Positions 16,336 through 25,111 of a stretch of DNA of 64,000 nucleotides are shown here, one piece after another. The notes beneath the pieces are model-generated. The model saw nothing but the letters and a program-made list of their open reading frames with translations. It did no database searches and had not been told where the DNA came from. The stretch is from CAVZMI01 sp050011775. Lineage in GTDB: Bacteria; Bacteroidota; Ignavibacteria; UBA10030; CAVZMI01. The stretch is from the NCBI GenBank assembly GCA_050011775.1, contig JBEKIL010000002.1:62001-126000 (forward strand), in the 5' to 3' direction. How positions within the stretch are numbered: position 1 is the first letter of the stretch; the number at the start of each line of letters is the position of its first letter. The position numbers and the translations under genes were made by a program.

Positions 16336-17232
16336 TCAAGGACTATTTTGATTCAGTTGAATCCCAATGTGGGTTCCATTAAAAAAGGGGATATTATCTC
16401 GTTTTATAAAGGAAATCATATCCTTCGATTTATATACATAGCTATCACCAGAGCGAACAAAGAGATATCCATTCCATTGTTTTAGAAAATCAAAGACTTT
16501 ATACAATCCTCCGCCTTTGCTGCGCGATAAAGAATATTGAAACGGGTGACATAAATATTCTGAATTATGCTCATATTTATTCCCAATTTTATTCTTTACG
16601 GTTGTATGAAGTCCCTTTCCACCATCAATGATAGATAATCTTATGATATTTTTTCCTTCCGAACTGAAGTAATAGCGATTTAAGGCGATATATCCTGTGT
16701 CACCGCTCCATTCAAAAATATTCTGAGCAATTTCCGAAAGGACTGTTACAAAATCATCAGTCTCTATTTCATTTCTTTCCAACCACAAGGATAATATTTC
16801 TCTCTCACGCTCTCTTAACAATCCAGCAACTTTTATTACATCTCGAGCTCCTTTTTCTTCATCTTGATCAATTTTAGTGATTTCGATTAAATTAGTAGAA
16901 TATGGATTCTCATCCCATGGCATGACAGATGAATAATCTGTCCCAAGTTTAAGCCACTCAATAGTTGATTGGAAAAATTTCATTCGTAATAAATATTTAT
17001 ACACATCGTCAGACAAACCATCAAGAATAACCAGCTCACCTGTTCTCTCAAAACATTGACGGCATCGAATTAATAATCCAAGCAAACAAAATGGCGTCAT
17101 AAAGAAAACGCCATGAAGATTAATACACACAACATCTCCCTTCGACAAAGCTTCCCAGTCAATTATACCATCATAATAGACAATAGATTCTTCAGAATTG
17201 AGACTGCTATCAATATTTAATGTGCGCAACAA
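16336..17232 (-). CDS. STAS-GHKL ATPase regulatory protein
   Basis: 298 residues. The N-terminal part (about 30-95) is STAS-like (KGDVVCINLHGVFFMTP, then GELVILDGL). The C-terminal part (about 155-295) is a GHKL ATPase: N-box SEIAQNIFEWS (Glu167, Asn171), G1 box IDGGKGLH (203-208), glycine-rich SKGGGLYKV (239-246) and GTHIGIQL. No histidine phosphoacceptor domain is present, so it resembles an anti-sigma/Ser kinase of the SpoIIAB type rather than a sensor kinase. It is first in the minus-strand run. The start is TTG (TTG TTG CGC), with TATAAT-like sequence immediately upstream, so the true N-terminus is uncertain. Confidence 0.78.
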   Translation of the reverse strand: MLRTLNIDSSLNSEESIVYYDGIIDWEALSKGDVVCINLHGVFFMTPFCLLGLLIRCRQCFERTGELVILDGLSDDVYKYLLRMKFFQSTIEWLKLGTDYSSVMPWDENPYSTNLIEITKIDQDEEKGARDVIKVAGLLREREREILSLWLERNEIETDDFVTVLSEIAQNIFEWSGDTGYIALNRYYFSSEGKNIIRLSIIDGGKGLHTTVKNKIGNKYEHNSEYLCHPFQYSLSRSKGGGLYKVFDFLKQWNGYLFVRSGDSYVYKSKDMISFIKRDNIPFFNGTHIGIQLNQNSP

Positions 17233-17381
17233 TATTATACTCGTTATACTTTTTAAGAAATGATTTTATGGATCTTATCCATATCATTTTCTATCGAATA
17301 TCGACGCTGAAATGGAACTCTGTGAAGAAGATGGTGCTGTTGCGTTGAGGAGCCGGTATAAGCACACGATTATAAATCCCA

Positions 17382-17399
17382 AATACCAAATTTGGTATT
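17382..17399. promoter_or_regulatory. Perfect 18-bp palindrome of unknown role
   Basis: AATACCAAATTTGGTATT is a perfect palindrome in the 179-bp gap between the defence island and the cytochrome-like lipoprotein gene. It could be a protein-binding site. It lacks a T-run and does not match the 31-bp operators. Confidence 0.4.
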
Positions 17400-17411
17400 C
17401 TGTAAAGACAG

Positions 17412-17825
17412 TCAATTTTTCACGTAAGTAGTATCCTTCGCTCCTTCATTGATCCACGTTTTGATTGCCTGGATCTTGTTCGTTGACAGCGGTGGACGAT
17501 TCGGCGGCATCTGCGGTTGTATCTTCCCTTCGATCCTCTGAACAAGAATACTTGCGTTGGAATTATACTTGACGATGATACCCGCACGGGCTGTAGCATC
17601 GAAATATGAAGCCAGACTTAAATTGCCCGAGCGTGTGTACGAATCATGACAGTCGATAGTAGCACAATAAGTATTAAAAATCGGCTGAATGTAATCGTAG
17701 TAACCAATTTTTGAGGCAGGAAAAGTATCATTTGTTCCGGTATCTGTAGTATTATCTTTACAGCCGGGAATACTACTCAATGCGATGGCAATCAAAAGAA
17801 TTAGAAATGCATTATATATCTTCAT
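17412..17825 (-). CDS. Lipoprotein with cytochrome-c-like heme-binding domain
   Basis: 137 residues from ATG at 17825, chosen because GGAGGG lies just upstream and a lipoprotein signal follows (MKIYNAFLILLIAIALSSIPGC, lipobox IPGC). After a linker, YYDYIQPIFNTYCATIDCHDS carries a C-x4-CH heme-attachment-like motif. The C-terminus QPQMPPNRPPLSTNKIQAIKTW has the distal Met and final helix typical of the c-type cytochrome domains in FCB and Planctomycetes surface proteins. The C-x4-CH spacing departs from canonical CxxCH. It is 51 bases after the nucleotidase gene. Confidence 0.75.
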   Translation of the reverse strand: MKIYNAFLILLIAIALSSIPGCKDNTTDTGTNDTFPASKIGYYDYIQPIFNTYCATIDCHDSYTRSGNLSLASYFDATARAGIIVKYNSNASILVQRIEGKIQPQMPPNRPPLSTNKIQAIKTWINEGAKDTTYVKN

Positions 17826-17876
17826 ACTTCCCTCCCAAATATTCGGTGAGACATTGCAAGATACTATCAAACTTGT

Positions 17877-19409
17877 TCAATGTGCTGGTCCCGGATCGAT
17901 ATTGACGATTCGGCCTTCTACTGCGCTTGTAATAATCTTCTGCTGCTCTACTTCGTGAATGAAAACATCCCTGTCAGCGGTTCCGCAATGATTTATCTTG
18001 ATATTCGCTTCCGGTAGTCCGAAAAAGTCGTGCAAATGATCTGCAGTAAAACTATTCACCGTTATCGAATAACGCCGGTGCGGATCGATTGGTTTTCCAT
18101 TAACCAGTGCCGATATCAACCGTTGACCCTGGGGTTTCCTTCCATCGAAGGTGTATGCGAGTCCGGACACTTGAAACAATTCCCGTTTGTCCGACACCTG
18201 CCATTCGAGTATACCGCGGAGCTGAGATCCGGTGACCTCAAAAGTGTCAAGCTCGTCACCGAATGTATCGATTTCCCAAATATCGCGAATGCGTATAGCT
18301 CCGGGATCCATATCTTTCCGTAAACTGCCGGAATTAAGAAATGCAATATCGGTCTTTCCGAACCTTCTCATCGCATCGGTATGCCAGTTGCCGATATTGC
18401 TTTCCTGGTTATATTTTCGTTCCCAACGGACAGCCAACGTGCCAATGACTCGATTAAGAGCCGGGCCTACGATGCTTTCGAGAGAATCCACTAAGGCAGC
18501 AACTTTCGTATCGGCAGGATAGACGCCGTTCACAGTTTCGACAAGACGTCCTGAGTAGGTCAGTAGTGAATCCCCGTCGAGATCGACCTGCAATCGTAAT
18601 TCACCGAGATACCGGCTGCTCACGCCTGCCTGACAAATGACGGTATGATTAACCTTTTTGGGTACAAATAACGCCGTATGTGAATGACCGCCTATAATAA
18701 TGTCGATGTTTTTTTCTTTCGTTGCAAGAATCGAATCCATCGGTACACCCATGTGGCTGAGAACAACAATTAGATTCGGCTTCTCTTTTAATCGAAGTTC
18801 GCGGATTGAATTTTTTACGGTTTTCATCAAGTTGAGAACCTTCAATCCACGAATATTCTCGCGAGTTGTCAATCTCGCCAGGTTCGGAGGAGCGAGCCCT
18901 ATAATCCCGATTTTTACATCGCCGACGGTTATCACGATTGTCGGGGGGACAAACGATTTTCCATATTTCGTATCCCATAGATTTGCAGAGACGATGGGTA
19001 CGCAGAGTTTTTGGAGTCGAACCCTCAGCGTATCTATCGAATAATCGAATTCATGATTTCCAAGTGTCGTCACATCTGGAGACAGAAGATTCATCATTGT
19101 AATATCGGCGTCTCCACGTGTGATCGAGGAAACAGGCGTACCCTGAAAATTATCCCCTGCATTCAAAATAACCGCATTGGTGTCCGACTTCGACAATGCA
19201 TTCAAGAATGCTTTGAATGTTGCAGCGCCGCCGACGTCGTAGCTTGTAACCTTTCCCGTTGAATCGGTCCTCGAGACTTTTAGCGGCAGATATTGTGCAT
19301 GGAAATCGTTATAATGAAGAATTGTAAGCGAAGCCGTACGCTGTGCCAGGACATTATTGCAGAATATAGCCCCTGCACATGCAATCACCGCCAATATACG
19401 AGCATTCAT
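17877..19409 (-). CDS. Periplasmic 5'-nucleotidase / metallophosphatase (UshA-like)
   Basis: 510 residues with a signal peptide (MNARILAVIACAGAIFCNNVLAQ). The N-terminal calcineurin-like domain has its metal motifs in order: HYNDFHAQ, NAGDNFQG, TLGNHEFDYS, VLSHMG and GGHSHT. The C-terminal substrate domain begins near residue 320 with IGNWHTDAMRR and NSGSLRKDM. The family hydrolyses extracellular nucleotides or UDP-sugars in the periplasm. Size is normal and the catalytic set is complete. Confidence 0.92.
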   Translation of the reverse strand: MNARILAVIACAGAIFCNNVLAQRTASLTILHYNDFHAQYLPLKVSRTDSTGKVTSYDVGGAATFKAFLNALSKSDTNAVILNAGDNFQGTPVSSITRGDADITMMNLLSPDVTTLGNHEFDYSIDTLRVRLQKLCVPIVSANLWDTKYGKSFVPPTIVITVGDVKIGIIGLAPPNLARLTTRENIRGLKVLNLMKTVKNSIRELRLKEKPNLIVVLSHMGVPMDSILATKEKNIDIIIGGHSHTALFVPKKVNHTVICQAGVSSRYLGELRLQVDLDGDSLLTYSGRLVETVNGVYPADTKVAALVDSLESIVGPALNRVIGTLAVRWERKYNQESNIGNWHTDAMRRFGKTDIAFLNSGSLRKDMDPGAIRIRDIWEIDTFGDELDTFEVTGSQLRGILEWQVSDKRELFQVSGLAYTFDGRKPQGQRLISALVNGKPIDPHRRYSITVNSFTADHLHDFFGLPEANIKINHCGTADRDVFIHEVEQQKIITSAVEGRIVNIDPGPAH

Positions 19410-19582
19410 AACACCTCATTGATGTCCAGCTATAGGATCCAGCCCGCCTAAAAGAACCTCAAGCGGCAGGCGGGGATACACCTCTGGCGCAATAAAAAAA
19501 CATAATGAAAATAATAATGATTTCCAATTGACTATTTAATATATTTTGACATATCATCTATCATATAGAACACTTTTATACA

Positions 19583-21160
19583 ATGGAAATTCCCCGATTG
19601 ACAGATAGAGTACTGCTGATTTCCCTCCTTCTTCTTACTACAATCTTTTCTTTGCTTCTATTTCGTACCGGATGGTTGTGCGATGATGCCTACATAACAT
19701 TTCGCACGATAGATAATTTCATGAAGGGATACGGATTGAGATGGAATGTAATAGAGCGAGTGCAGTCCTACACCCATCCGTTATGGATGTTTCTGCTGGC
19801 CGGACTTTATTCAATAACCCGCGAGATATATTTTACCAGCATTATCACATCGATTGTAATTTCGATACTCACGGTAGTATTGCTTTTCACGCGAGTGTCA
19901 CGCTCAGCCGGATCGGGGCAATTGGATTTTCGTTACTACTCCATCTTAGGACTGCTCGTATTGATATTTTCCAAAGCATACATCGATTTTTCGACATCGG
20001 GTTTGGAGAACGCGCTTTCGCATTTAATAATTGTGGTATTTGGGATAGTGTACATACGCGAGGAATGGGGCAGTAAGAAAATATTTCTATTGTCATTGGT
20101 CGGGTCGTTGGGGATTCTGACGCGGATGGATACGGTACTGCTGTACGGTCCGGCATTTCTCTATGCATTGTGGAAGGAGCGAAGTCCGAGAGGAATTTTG
20201 ATTGCGTTTATCGGGAGTCTCCCATTTATACTGTGGGAATTATTTTCAATTATGTACTACGGTTTCCCGTTCCCGAACACGGCTTACGCTAAACTCGGTG
20301 CCGGAATAACCGACAGTGAGTTATTGGTTCAGGGGTTCCGATATTTTTTGAATTCATTTCTGAACGATCCGGTCACACTGATAGTAATCTGCAGTGGGAT
20401 GATTTTCCCCATTATAGTCAGACGGAAAGAATATATACCCCTGAGTGTGGGAGTTCTCCTGTATTGTATCTATGTTGCGAAGATCGGCGGTGATTTTATG
20501 AGCGGCCGGTTTTTTACACCGCCGCTTATGGTTTCAGTCGTTATTATCATGGGGATAGGATTTACATCCTTATGGCGTATCTGCATATCATGTCTGGTGG
20601 TGGTAATTGCGGGATTGGTTTCACCACACCCAACTATCTTCAGTAAAACTAACTATGGCATTGAGTATTCGTCAAGGACAAAAGATAATATTTATGACGA
20701 GAGAGCATCGTATTATCCTTATACAAGTATGGAAAAAAAGATTCGAGGTTTTCAAGTTCCTCAGCATCCATGGATCATCTCCGGTAGAGAGGCGGGGGAG
20801 AATAAAGTGCCTCTGGTTATTCGGCATTCGATCGGATTTTTTGGTTATGCTGCAGGACCGGGAGTTTATATTGTCGACCGCTGGTCTTTAACGGATCCGC
20901 TCCTGGCGCGATTGCCTGCTGGCAGAGATTGGCAAATCGGTCATTATAGAAGAAGACTTCCCGATGGATATCCGGAGTCGATACTTACCGATACAATTGC
21001 AATCAAAGATCCGGATCTTACAGTATATTATAGAAAATTGCGGACGATCATCCGTGGGGATATTTTCAGTCTTGATAGGTTAAAGGAAATATGGTTGATG
21101 AATACGGGTGCGGATGATTATTTACTTGAAAAATATCGGGCATCTCAAAAGTCGCAATGA
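19583..21160 (+). CDS. GT-C family membrane glycosyltransferase, AftB-like
   Basis: 525 residues with about ten transmembrane helices in residues 10-340 and a soluble C-terminal domain. The first loop contains CDDAYITFRTIDNFMKGYGLRWN, then ERVQSYTHPLW, a catalytic Asp-rich loop as in the arabinofuranosyltransferase-like GT-C group. The C-terminal segment GYAAGPGVYIVDRWSLTDPL matches the same group. It would use a polyprenyl-linked sugar at the outer face of the inner membrane. Donor sugar and acceptor are unknown. It stands alone between the nucleotidase and tRNA-Ala. Confidence 0.75.
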   Translation: MEIPRLTDRVLLISLLLLTTIFSLLLFRTGWLCDDAYITFRTIDNFMKGYGLRWNVIERVQSYTHPLWMFLLAGLYSITREIYFTSIITSIVISILTVVLLFTRVSRSAGSGQLDFRYYSILGLLVLIFSKAYIDFSTSGLENALSHLIIVVFGIVYIREEWGSKKIFLLSLVGSLGILTRMDTVLLYGPAFLYALWKERSPRGILIAFIGSLPFILWELFSIMYYGFPFPNTAYAKLGAGITDSELLVQGFRYFLNSFLNDPVTLIVICSGMIFPIIVRRKEYIPLSVGVLLYCIYVAKIGGDFMSGRFFTPPLMVSVVIIMGIGFTSLWRICISCLVVVIAGLVSPHPTIFSKTNYGIEYSSRTKDNIYDERASYYPYTSMEKKIRGFQVPQHPWIISGREAGENKVPLVIRHSIGFFGYAAGPGVYIVDRWSLTDPLLARLPAGRDWQIGHYRRRLPDGYPESILTDTIAIKDPDLTVYYRKLRTIIRGDIFSLDRLKEIWLMNTGADDYLLEKYRASQKSQ

Positions 21161-21223
21161 AAAACGTTAGAAAATGTAGTTATTGACTTTAAATCCTGCT
21201 TCGGCTATATTTATGTATAAATT

Positions 21224-21296
21224 GGGGCTATAGCTCAGCTGGGAGAGCGCGTGAATGGCATTCACGAGGTCAGGGGTTCGATCCCCCTTAGCTCCA
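21224..21296 (+). tRNA. tRNA-Ala (anticodon GGC)
   Basis: A cloverleaf folds with acceptor GGGGCTA/TAGCTCC (one G-U pair), D-arm AGCTCAGCTGGGAGAGC, anticodon stem CGTGA/TCACG with loop ATGGCAT giving anticodon GGC, and T-arm GGGGTTCGATCCCC. Discriminator A is followed by CAAA, so CCA is not encoded. A terminator-like stem follows. Confidence 0.96.
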
Positions 21297-21297
21297 C

Positions 21298-21332
21298 AAA
21301 AGCCTCCTATACAAGTAAAGCAGGCTTTTTTT
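21298..21332 (+). terminator. Rho-independent terminator after tRNA-Ala
   Basis: AAAGCCT and AGGCTTT form a stem across a 17-20 base loop and run into seven T residues, immediately before the start of the GIY-YIG pseudogene. Confidence 0.65.
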
Positions 21333-21620
21333 ATGCCCTTTTTCGTTTATATCCTAAGATGTTCGGATAATACCCTTTACACCGGTCAAACAAATAATAT
21401 TCAAAATCGCCTTGAAGAGCACAAAAAAGGTCAAGTCCACTGGACTAAATCGAGATTGCCTGTTGAATTGGTGTATTTTGAAATATATAAAACTCGTCGA
21501 GAAGGAATGTGGAGAGAGTAGGAGATTAAAAAAGAAATTGAAAAAAGTGGAAGAGAATTTGTGGTATCACTTTGTATTATAAGTTTACCAAACATGAATG
21601 AAAAAAGTCGTGTAGAGTAA
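21333..21620 (+). pseudogene. GIY-YIG nuclease family gene with in-frame amber stop
   Basis: The N-terminus MPFFVYILRCSDNTLYTGQTNN carries the VYIL/YTG (GIY-YIG) motif, followed by NRLEEHKKGQVHWTKSRLPVELVYFE. The frame hits TAG at 21519-21521 after GMWRE, then continues without a shift as EIKKEIEKSGREF and more, to TAA at 21618. The joined length of about 95 residues is normal for this YhbQ-like family, so a point nonsense mutation (for example TGG to TAG) is likely. A 62-residue truncated product is possible. Confidence 0.75.
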
Positions 21621-21702
21621 GAATATAAGCCCCAACAAAGCAAATGATTTCTCCGGTATTCTACTTTTTATCATCACAAGTGTCGTGATGACATAAAGCA
21701 AT

Positions 21703-22272
21703 TCATTCTTTCGGAAGAGGTACGATAAAGGATCGCCTTTTACTCCTGTCGGTAACCCATAAACCGAAATGGATACCAAGAAAACCAAAAGGCCAATACT
21801 TGATAGAACCAGCCAGTAGAGTCCCGATTGGTGTGAGCATTGCAACCGCCAAAATCGGTAGGATACTACCAGCTTCGAGACTGCACAAGAACGGCTTAAT
21901 CCCTGCAAGCGCGAATAAAAATCCATAATCATGCTCCATAATTCTCTTAGATAGGTACAAATAGCTTGTAGTAAGAATTACCATCCAAATAAAAAAGCCC
22001 GTCTTAAAATCTATCCATGTAAATGGTATCCAAAGCTTTCTTACCCACGGCGGATATAACCACCCCCAGTACTTACCTTCTCCACTCATCTGAGTAATTT
22101 CGACAGAATTTGCCTTTGCAGCTTCCACGTAGATCATAAAATCTATACTTCTTCCTATGTGTGTTTTACCATCAAGATAACGATTTGGGAATGATACTTG
22201 ATTATAAATCGCCGATAGAACAATGATTAAGTAGATGAATATTCTTATTGTTTTTTTAGTACCGGTGCTCAT
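21703..22272 (-). CDS. Polytopic membrane protein, possibly a truncated GT87-like glycosyltransferase
   Basis: 189 residues with four or five hydrophobic segments. The start is supported by TAGGAG five bases upstream. GWLYPPWVRKLWIPF resembles the YPP loop of GT87/DUF2029 mannosyltransferase-like proteins, and SLEAGSILPILAVAM resembles their following helix. Members are usually 350-450 residues. In another frame on the same strand, a hydrophobic continuation runs to about 21585 (ELLYVITTLVMIKSRIPEKS), hinting at a frameshift around 21720-21750. I do not recognise a specific function. Confidence 0.5.
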   Translation of the reverse strand: MSTGTKKTIRIFIYLIIVLSAIYNQVSFPNRYLDGKTHIGRSIDFMIYVEAAKANSVEITQMSGEGKYWGWLYPPWVRKLWIPFTWIDFKTGFFIWMVILTTSYLYLSKRIMEHDYGFLFALAGIKPFLCSLEAGSILPILAVAMLTPIGTLLAGSIKYWPFGFLGIHFGLWVTDRSKRRSFIVPLPKE

Positions 22273-22337
22273 TCCAACTCCTACCTGATTTGCAAAGTTC
22301 GGGGGAAACCCGATAATCTCCAGTGATAGGAATGATT

Positions 22338-22751
22338 TTATTTCATTCGAGCTTTTCTCTTTATCCCGTCGAGGATAATCTGTATAATCTCAGGTGCGAG
22401 AGCGCGACGAAGTGTGGTATTTTCAATTTCTAACTCCGCAACTTTTTTCCTTAATTTTGCGATTTCTTTGTCGTCGTATCTGGCCGTTTGTTCCCTAACG
22501 CCGGGAGGCGTTTTGCCTCTTTCGTTTCCGGTCATGATGTATTCAATATCACAATTGACTAAACGTAGAAGCTCTTGCGTATCGGGGCCGGGTCTACGAC
22601 TCCCGTTGAAATATTGATACCAAAACTGAGAATTTTTTCCGGTCGCCCTTCCGAAAGCCGCGATACTTTCAAAATTCTCCTCCACCCAACTTTTTAATCT
22701 TTCACCGACATCCTTGTAAGCGAATTTTGGCATTTTAATGGATGTATTCAA
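22338..22751 (-). CDS. HTH (XRE-like) DNA-binding protein with C-terminal coiled coil
   Basis: 137 residues. Residues about 12-75 (ERLKSWVEENFESIAAFGRATG, then YFNGSRRPGPDTQELLRLV, then CDIEYIMTGN) have the pattern of a phage-repressor-like helix-turn-helix, including the terminal YIMTGN found in CI-type repressors. Residues about 95-120 (KEIAKLRKKVAELEIENTTLRR) form a heptad coiled coil, suggesting a dimer. The start is either Met1 or Met7. It is divergent from uvrB by 174 bases and could regulate from that gap; the target is unknown. Confidence 0.7.
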   Translation of the reverse strand: MNTSIKMPKFAYKDVGERLKSWVEENFESIAAFGRATGKNSQFWYQYFNGSRRPGPDTQELLRLVNCDIEYIMTGNERGKTPPGVREQTARYDDKEIAKLRKKVAELEIENTTLRRALAPEIIQIILDGIKRKARMK

Positions 22752-22925
22752 TTGTATTATAATGTTTTCAATAGTGTGTTATTCTATTGATAACAAGAAA
22801 AATTTAAGAAACGCTGCCGTGAAAGTCAAGTCAGGATATATAAATGTATAATAAAGATTATATGCCGTTTTTGCTTTTCTACACTAAAGTCAATAGATTA
22901 ATGATTCGAATGATGAGGAAAACAA

Positions 22926-24941
22926 GTGGCATTTCGTCTGGTCTCAGATTATAAACCGAGCGGTGATCAACCGGAAGCGATACGGCAGCTCACCGAGGGA
23001 GTTATGCGCGGTGATACGTACCAGACGCTTCTGGGTGTGACGGGAAGCGGAAAAACATTCACAATCTCAAATGTCATTGAAAAAATCAACAAGCCGGTGC
23101 TGGTCATGTCGCACAACAAGACCCTCGCCGCACAGTTATACGCCGAATTTAGGGGTTTCTTTCCGCATAACCGTGTAGAATTTTTTATCAGCTATTATGA
23201 TTATTACCAGCCGGAAGCATACCTTCCCGCAACCGATACGTATATCGCAAAGGATTCTTCAGTCAACGAGGAAATCGACCGGCTCCGACTGAAAGCGACG
23301 AGCGCGCTCCTCAGCGGCGATCCTAACGTTATTGTTGTCGCTTCCGTCAGCTGTATCTACGGTATCGGTGCACCGCAGGATTGGGCTGAGCAGGTCGTCG
23401 TTGTCCAGAAGGGAGATCACATCGAACGGAACGCGCTTCTCAAGAAACTCATAGATATTCATTACATACGGAACGATGTCGAATTTACGCGCGGTAATAT
23501 CCGTGTCCGCGGCGATGTTGTCGATGTAATTCCTGCATATGAATCAGATGAGGCTCTTCGCATAGAATTTTTCGGTGATGAGATTGAGCGAATATCGGCC
23601 ATCCACAGGCTCACCGGAGAAGTACTCGGTGATCTCGATTATGAGGCGATATATCCTGCAAAACATTTTGTAACTTCACAGCAGACACTCGATCGGGCGA
23701 TTGTCGATATTGAAAAAGAATTACATGAACGTCTTGCAGAATTGAGGGGACTTGGCAAGCTGCTCGAAGCCCAGCGTCTCGAGCAGCGGACTAAGTTCGA
23801 TATCGAAATGATGAAGGAGATTGGATATTGCTCAGGTATCGAAAACTACTCGCGCCATATAGCCGGCCGTCTACCCGGTTCACGTCCATACTGCCTGTTT
23901 GATTACTACCCTGATGATTATCTGCTTGTCATCGACGAGTCGCATGTGACGGTGCCGCAGATCGGCGGGATGTGGCATGGTGACCGCTCGCGCAAAGTTA
24001 CGCTTGTTGAAAACGGCTTCCGTCTTCCCTCGGCGCTCGATAATCGTCCTCTGACATTTGAAGAGTGGGAAGAAATGGTCAATCAGGTGATCTTTGTCAG
24101 CGCGACGCCGGGTGAGTATGAGTTGAAAAAATGCAAAGGAGCCGTTGTTGAACAAGTGATCAGGCCAACAGGACTCCTCGATCCTCTCGTTGAGGTCCGG
24201 CCGATAAAAAATCAGATCGATGACCTGATTTCGGAAATACGGAAGCGAACATCCGAACGGCAGCGGGTTCTGGTCACCACACTTACGAAACGGATGGCGG
24301 AAGACCTGACTGAATATCTTCAGAATATCGGCATCAATGTGCGGTACGTCCACTCCGATATCGATGCCCTGGAGCGTGTGGAGATACTGCGGGATTTACG
24401 GCTTGGCGATTTCGACGTTCTTGTCGGCGTAAACCTGCTGCGTGAAGGACTCGATCTGCCCGAAGTATCGCTTGTCGCTATTCTGGATGCGGATAAAGAG
24501 GGTTTCCTCAGGTCGGAACGCTCGTTGATTCAGACTGCGGGTCGGACGGCCCGGAATGTCGACGGACTGGTCATTCTATATGCTGATAATATCACCGGCT
24601 CGATGCAGAGAATGATCGAAGAAACCCGCCGGAGAAGAGAAAAACAAGCGGAATATAATAAAGAGAATCGGATCGAACCGAAAACTATTTATAAAACACT
24701 CGATGAGGTACTATCGGCGACTGCCGTTGCCGATGTAAAAACTCAACGTGATGCCCGTAGAGAGAAAGAGGCGATACCCGCCGTTACAGAGCGGGTCGTG
24801 AAATATCTGACGAAGGAACAGCGTGCCGACATGATCGAAGAACTCAAGCTTGAAATGAAGAATGCAGCAAAGAATCTGGAGTTCGAACGGGCGGCGCTGC
24901 TACGCGATGAGATTAACCGCCTGACGGCGATGGAAAAGTAA
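22926..24941 (+). CDS. uvrB: UvrABC system protein B
   Basis: 671 residues from a GTG preceded by GAGGAAAAC. It has Walker A GVTGSGKT (about 38-45), the beta-hairpin YYDYYQPEAYLP that probes damage, helicase motifs including DESHVT and the QTAGRTARN motif VI, and a C-terminal UVR domain (ADMIEELKLEMKNAAKNLEFE). It is the nucleotide-excision-repair damage-verification helicase that works with UvrA and UvrC. Length is normal. Confidence 0.98.
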   Translation: MAFRLVSDYKPSGDQPEAIRQLTEGVMRGDTYQTLLGVTGSGKTFTISNVIEKINKPVLVMSHNKTLAAQLYAEFRGFFPHNRVEFFISYYDYYQPEAYLPATDTYIAKDSSVNEEIDRLRLKATSALLSGDPNVIVVASVSCIYGIGAPQDWAEQVVVVQKGDHIERNALLKKLIDIHYIRNDVEFTRGNIRVRGDVVDVIPAYESDEALRIEFFGDEIERISAIHRLTGEVLGDLDYEAIYPAKHFVTSQQTLDRAIVDIEKELHERLAELRGLGKLLEAQRLEQRTKFDIEMMKEIGYCSGIENYSRHIAGRLPGSRPYCLFDYYPDDYLLVIDESHVTVPQIGGMWHGDRSRKVTLVENGFRLPSALDNRPLTFEEWEEMVNQVIFVSATPGEYELKKCKGAVVEQVIRPTGLLDPLVEVRPIKNQIDDLISEIRKRTSERQRVLVTTLTKRMAEDLTEYLQNIGINVRYVHSDIDALERVEILRDLRLGDFDVLVGVNLLREGLDLPEVSLVAILDADKEGFLRSERSLIQTAGRTARNVDGLVILYADNITGSMQRMIEETRRRREKQAEYNKENRIEPKTIYKTLDEVLSATAVADVKTQRDARREKEAIPAVTERVVKYLTKEQRADMIEELKLEMKNAAKNLEFERAALLRDEINRLTAMEK

Positions 24942-25012
24942 ATATCTATTGAGTCCCCCCATTCCGGCTCTGTCGTAACAATATCCTTATAACTTAAGCC
25001 TCTCGCACGATC

Positions 25013-25061
25013 ATTGTCACAAAATTCCCAATTGCAGCGGTAAACATATAGACTCCCGAAG
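25013..25061. repeat. 49-bp direct repeat, left copy flanking RAYT
   Basis: Identical over 49 bp to 25820-25868. Read on the minus strand in one frame it encodes SGVYMFTAAIGNFVT, which resembles the tail of Bacteroidota C-terminal sorting domains (SGVY...G.F). The copy continues to a stop after MIVREA. It appears to be a duplicated fragment of a lost gene bracketing the transposase. Confidence 0.9.
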
Positions 25062-25111
25062 CGGTTCTAAAGATGATCATAAAGAGCTCACAACAAGCAA
25101 ATCCAATTGAC

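Noticed and set aside
17310..17330. ATGGAACTCTGT as a third copy of the CBASS operator
   Set aside because: Only 7 bases of one arm match and there is no paired arm at the right spacing.
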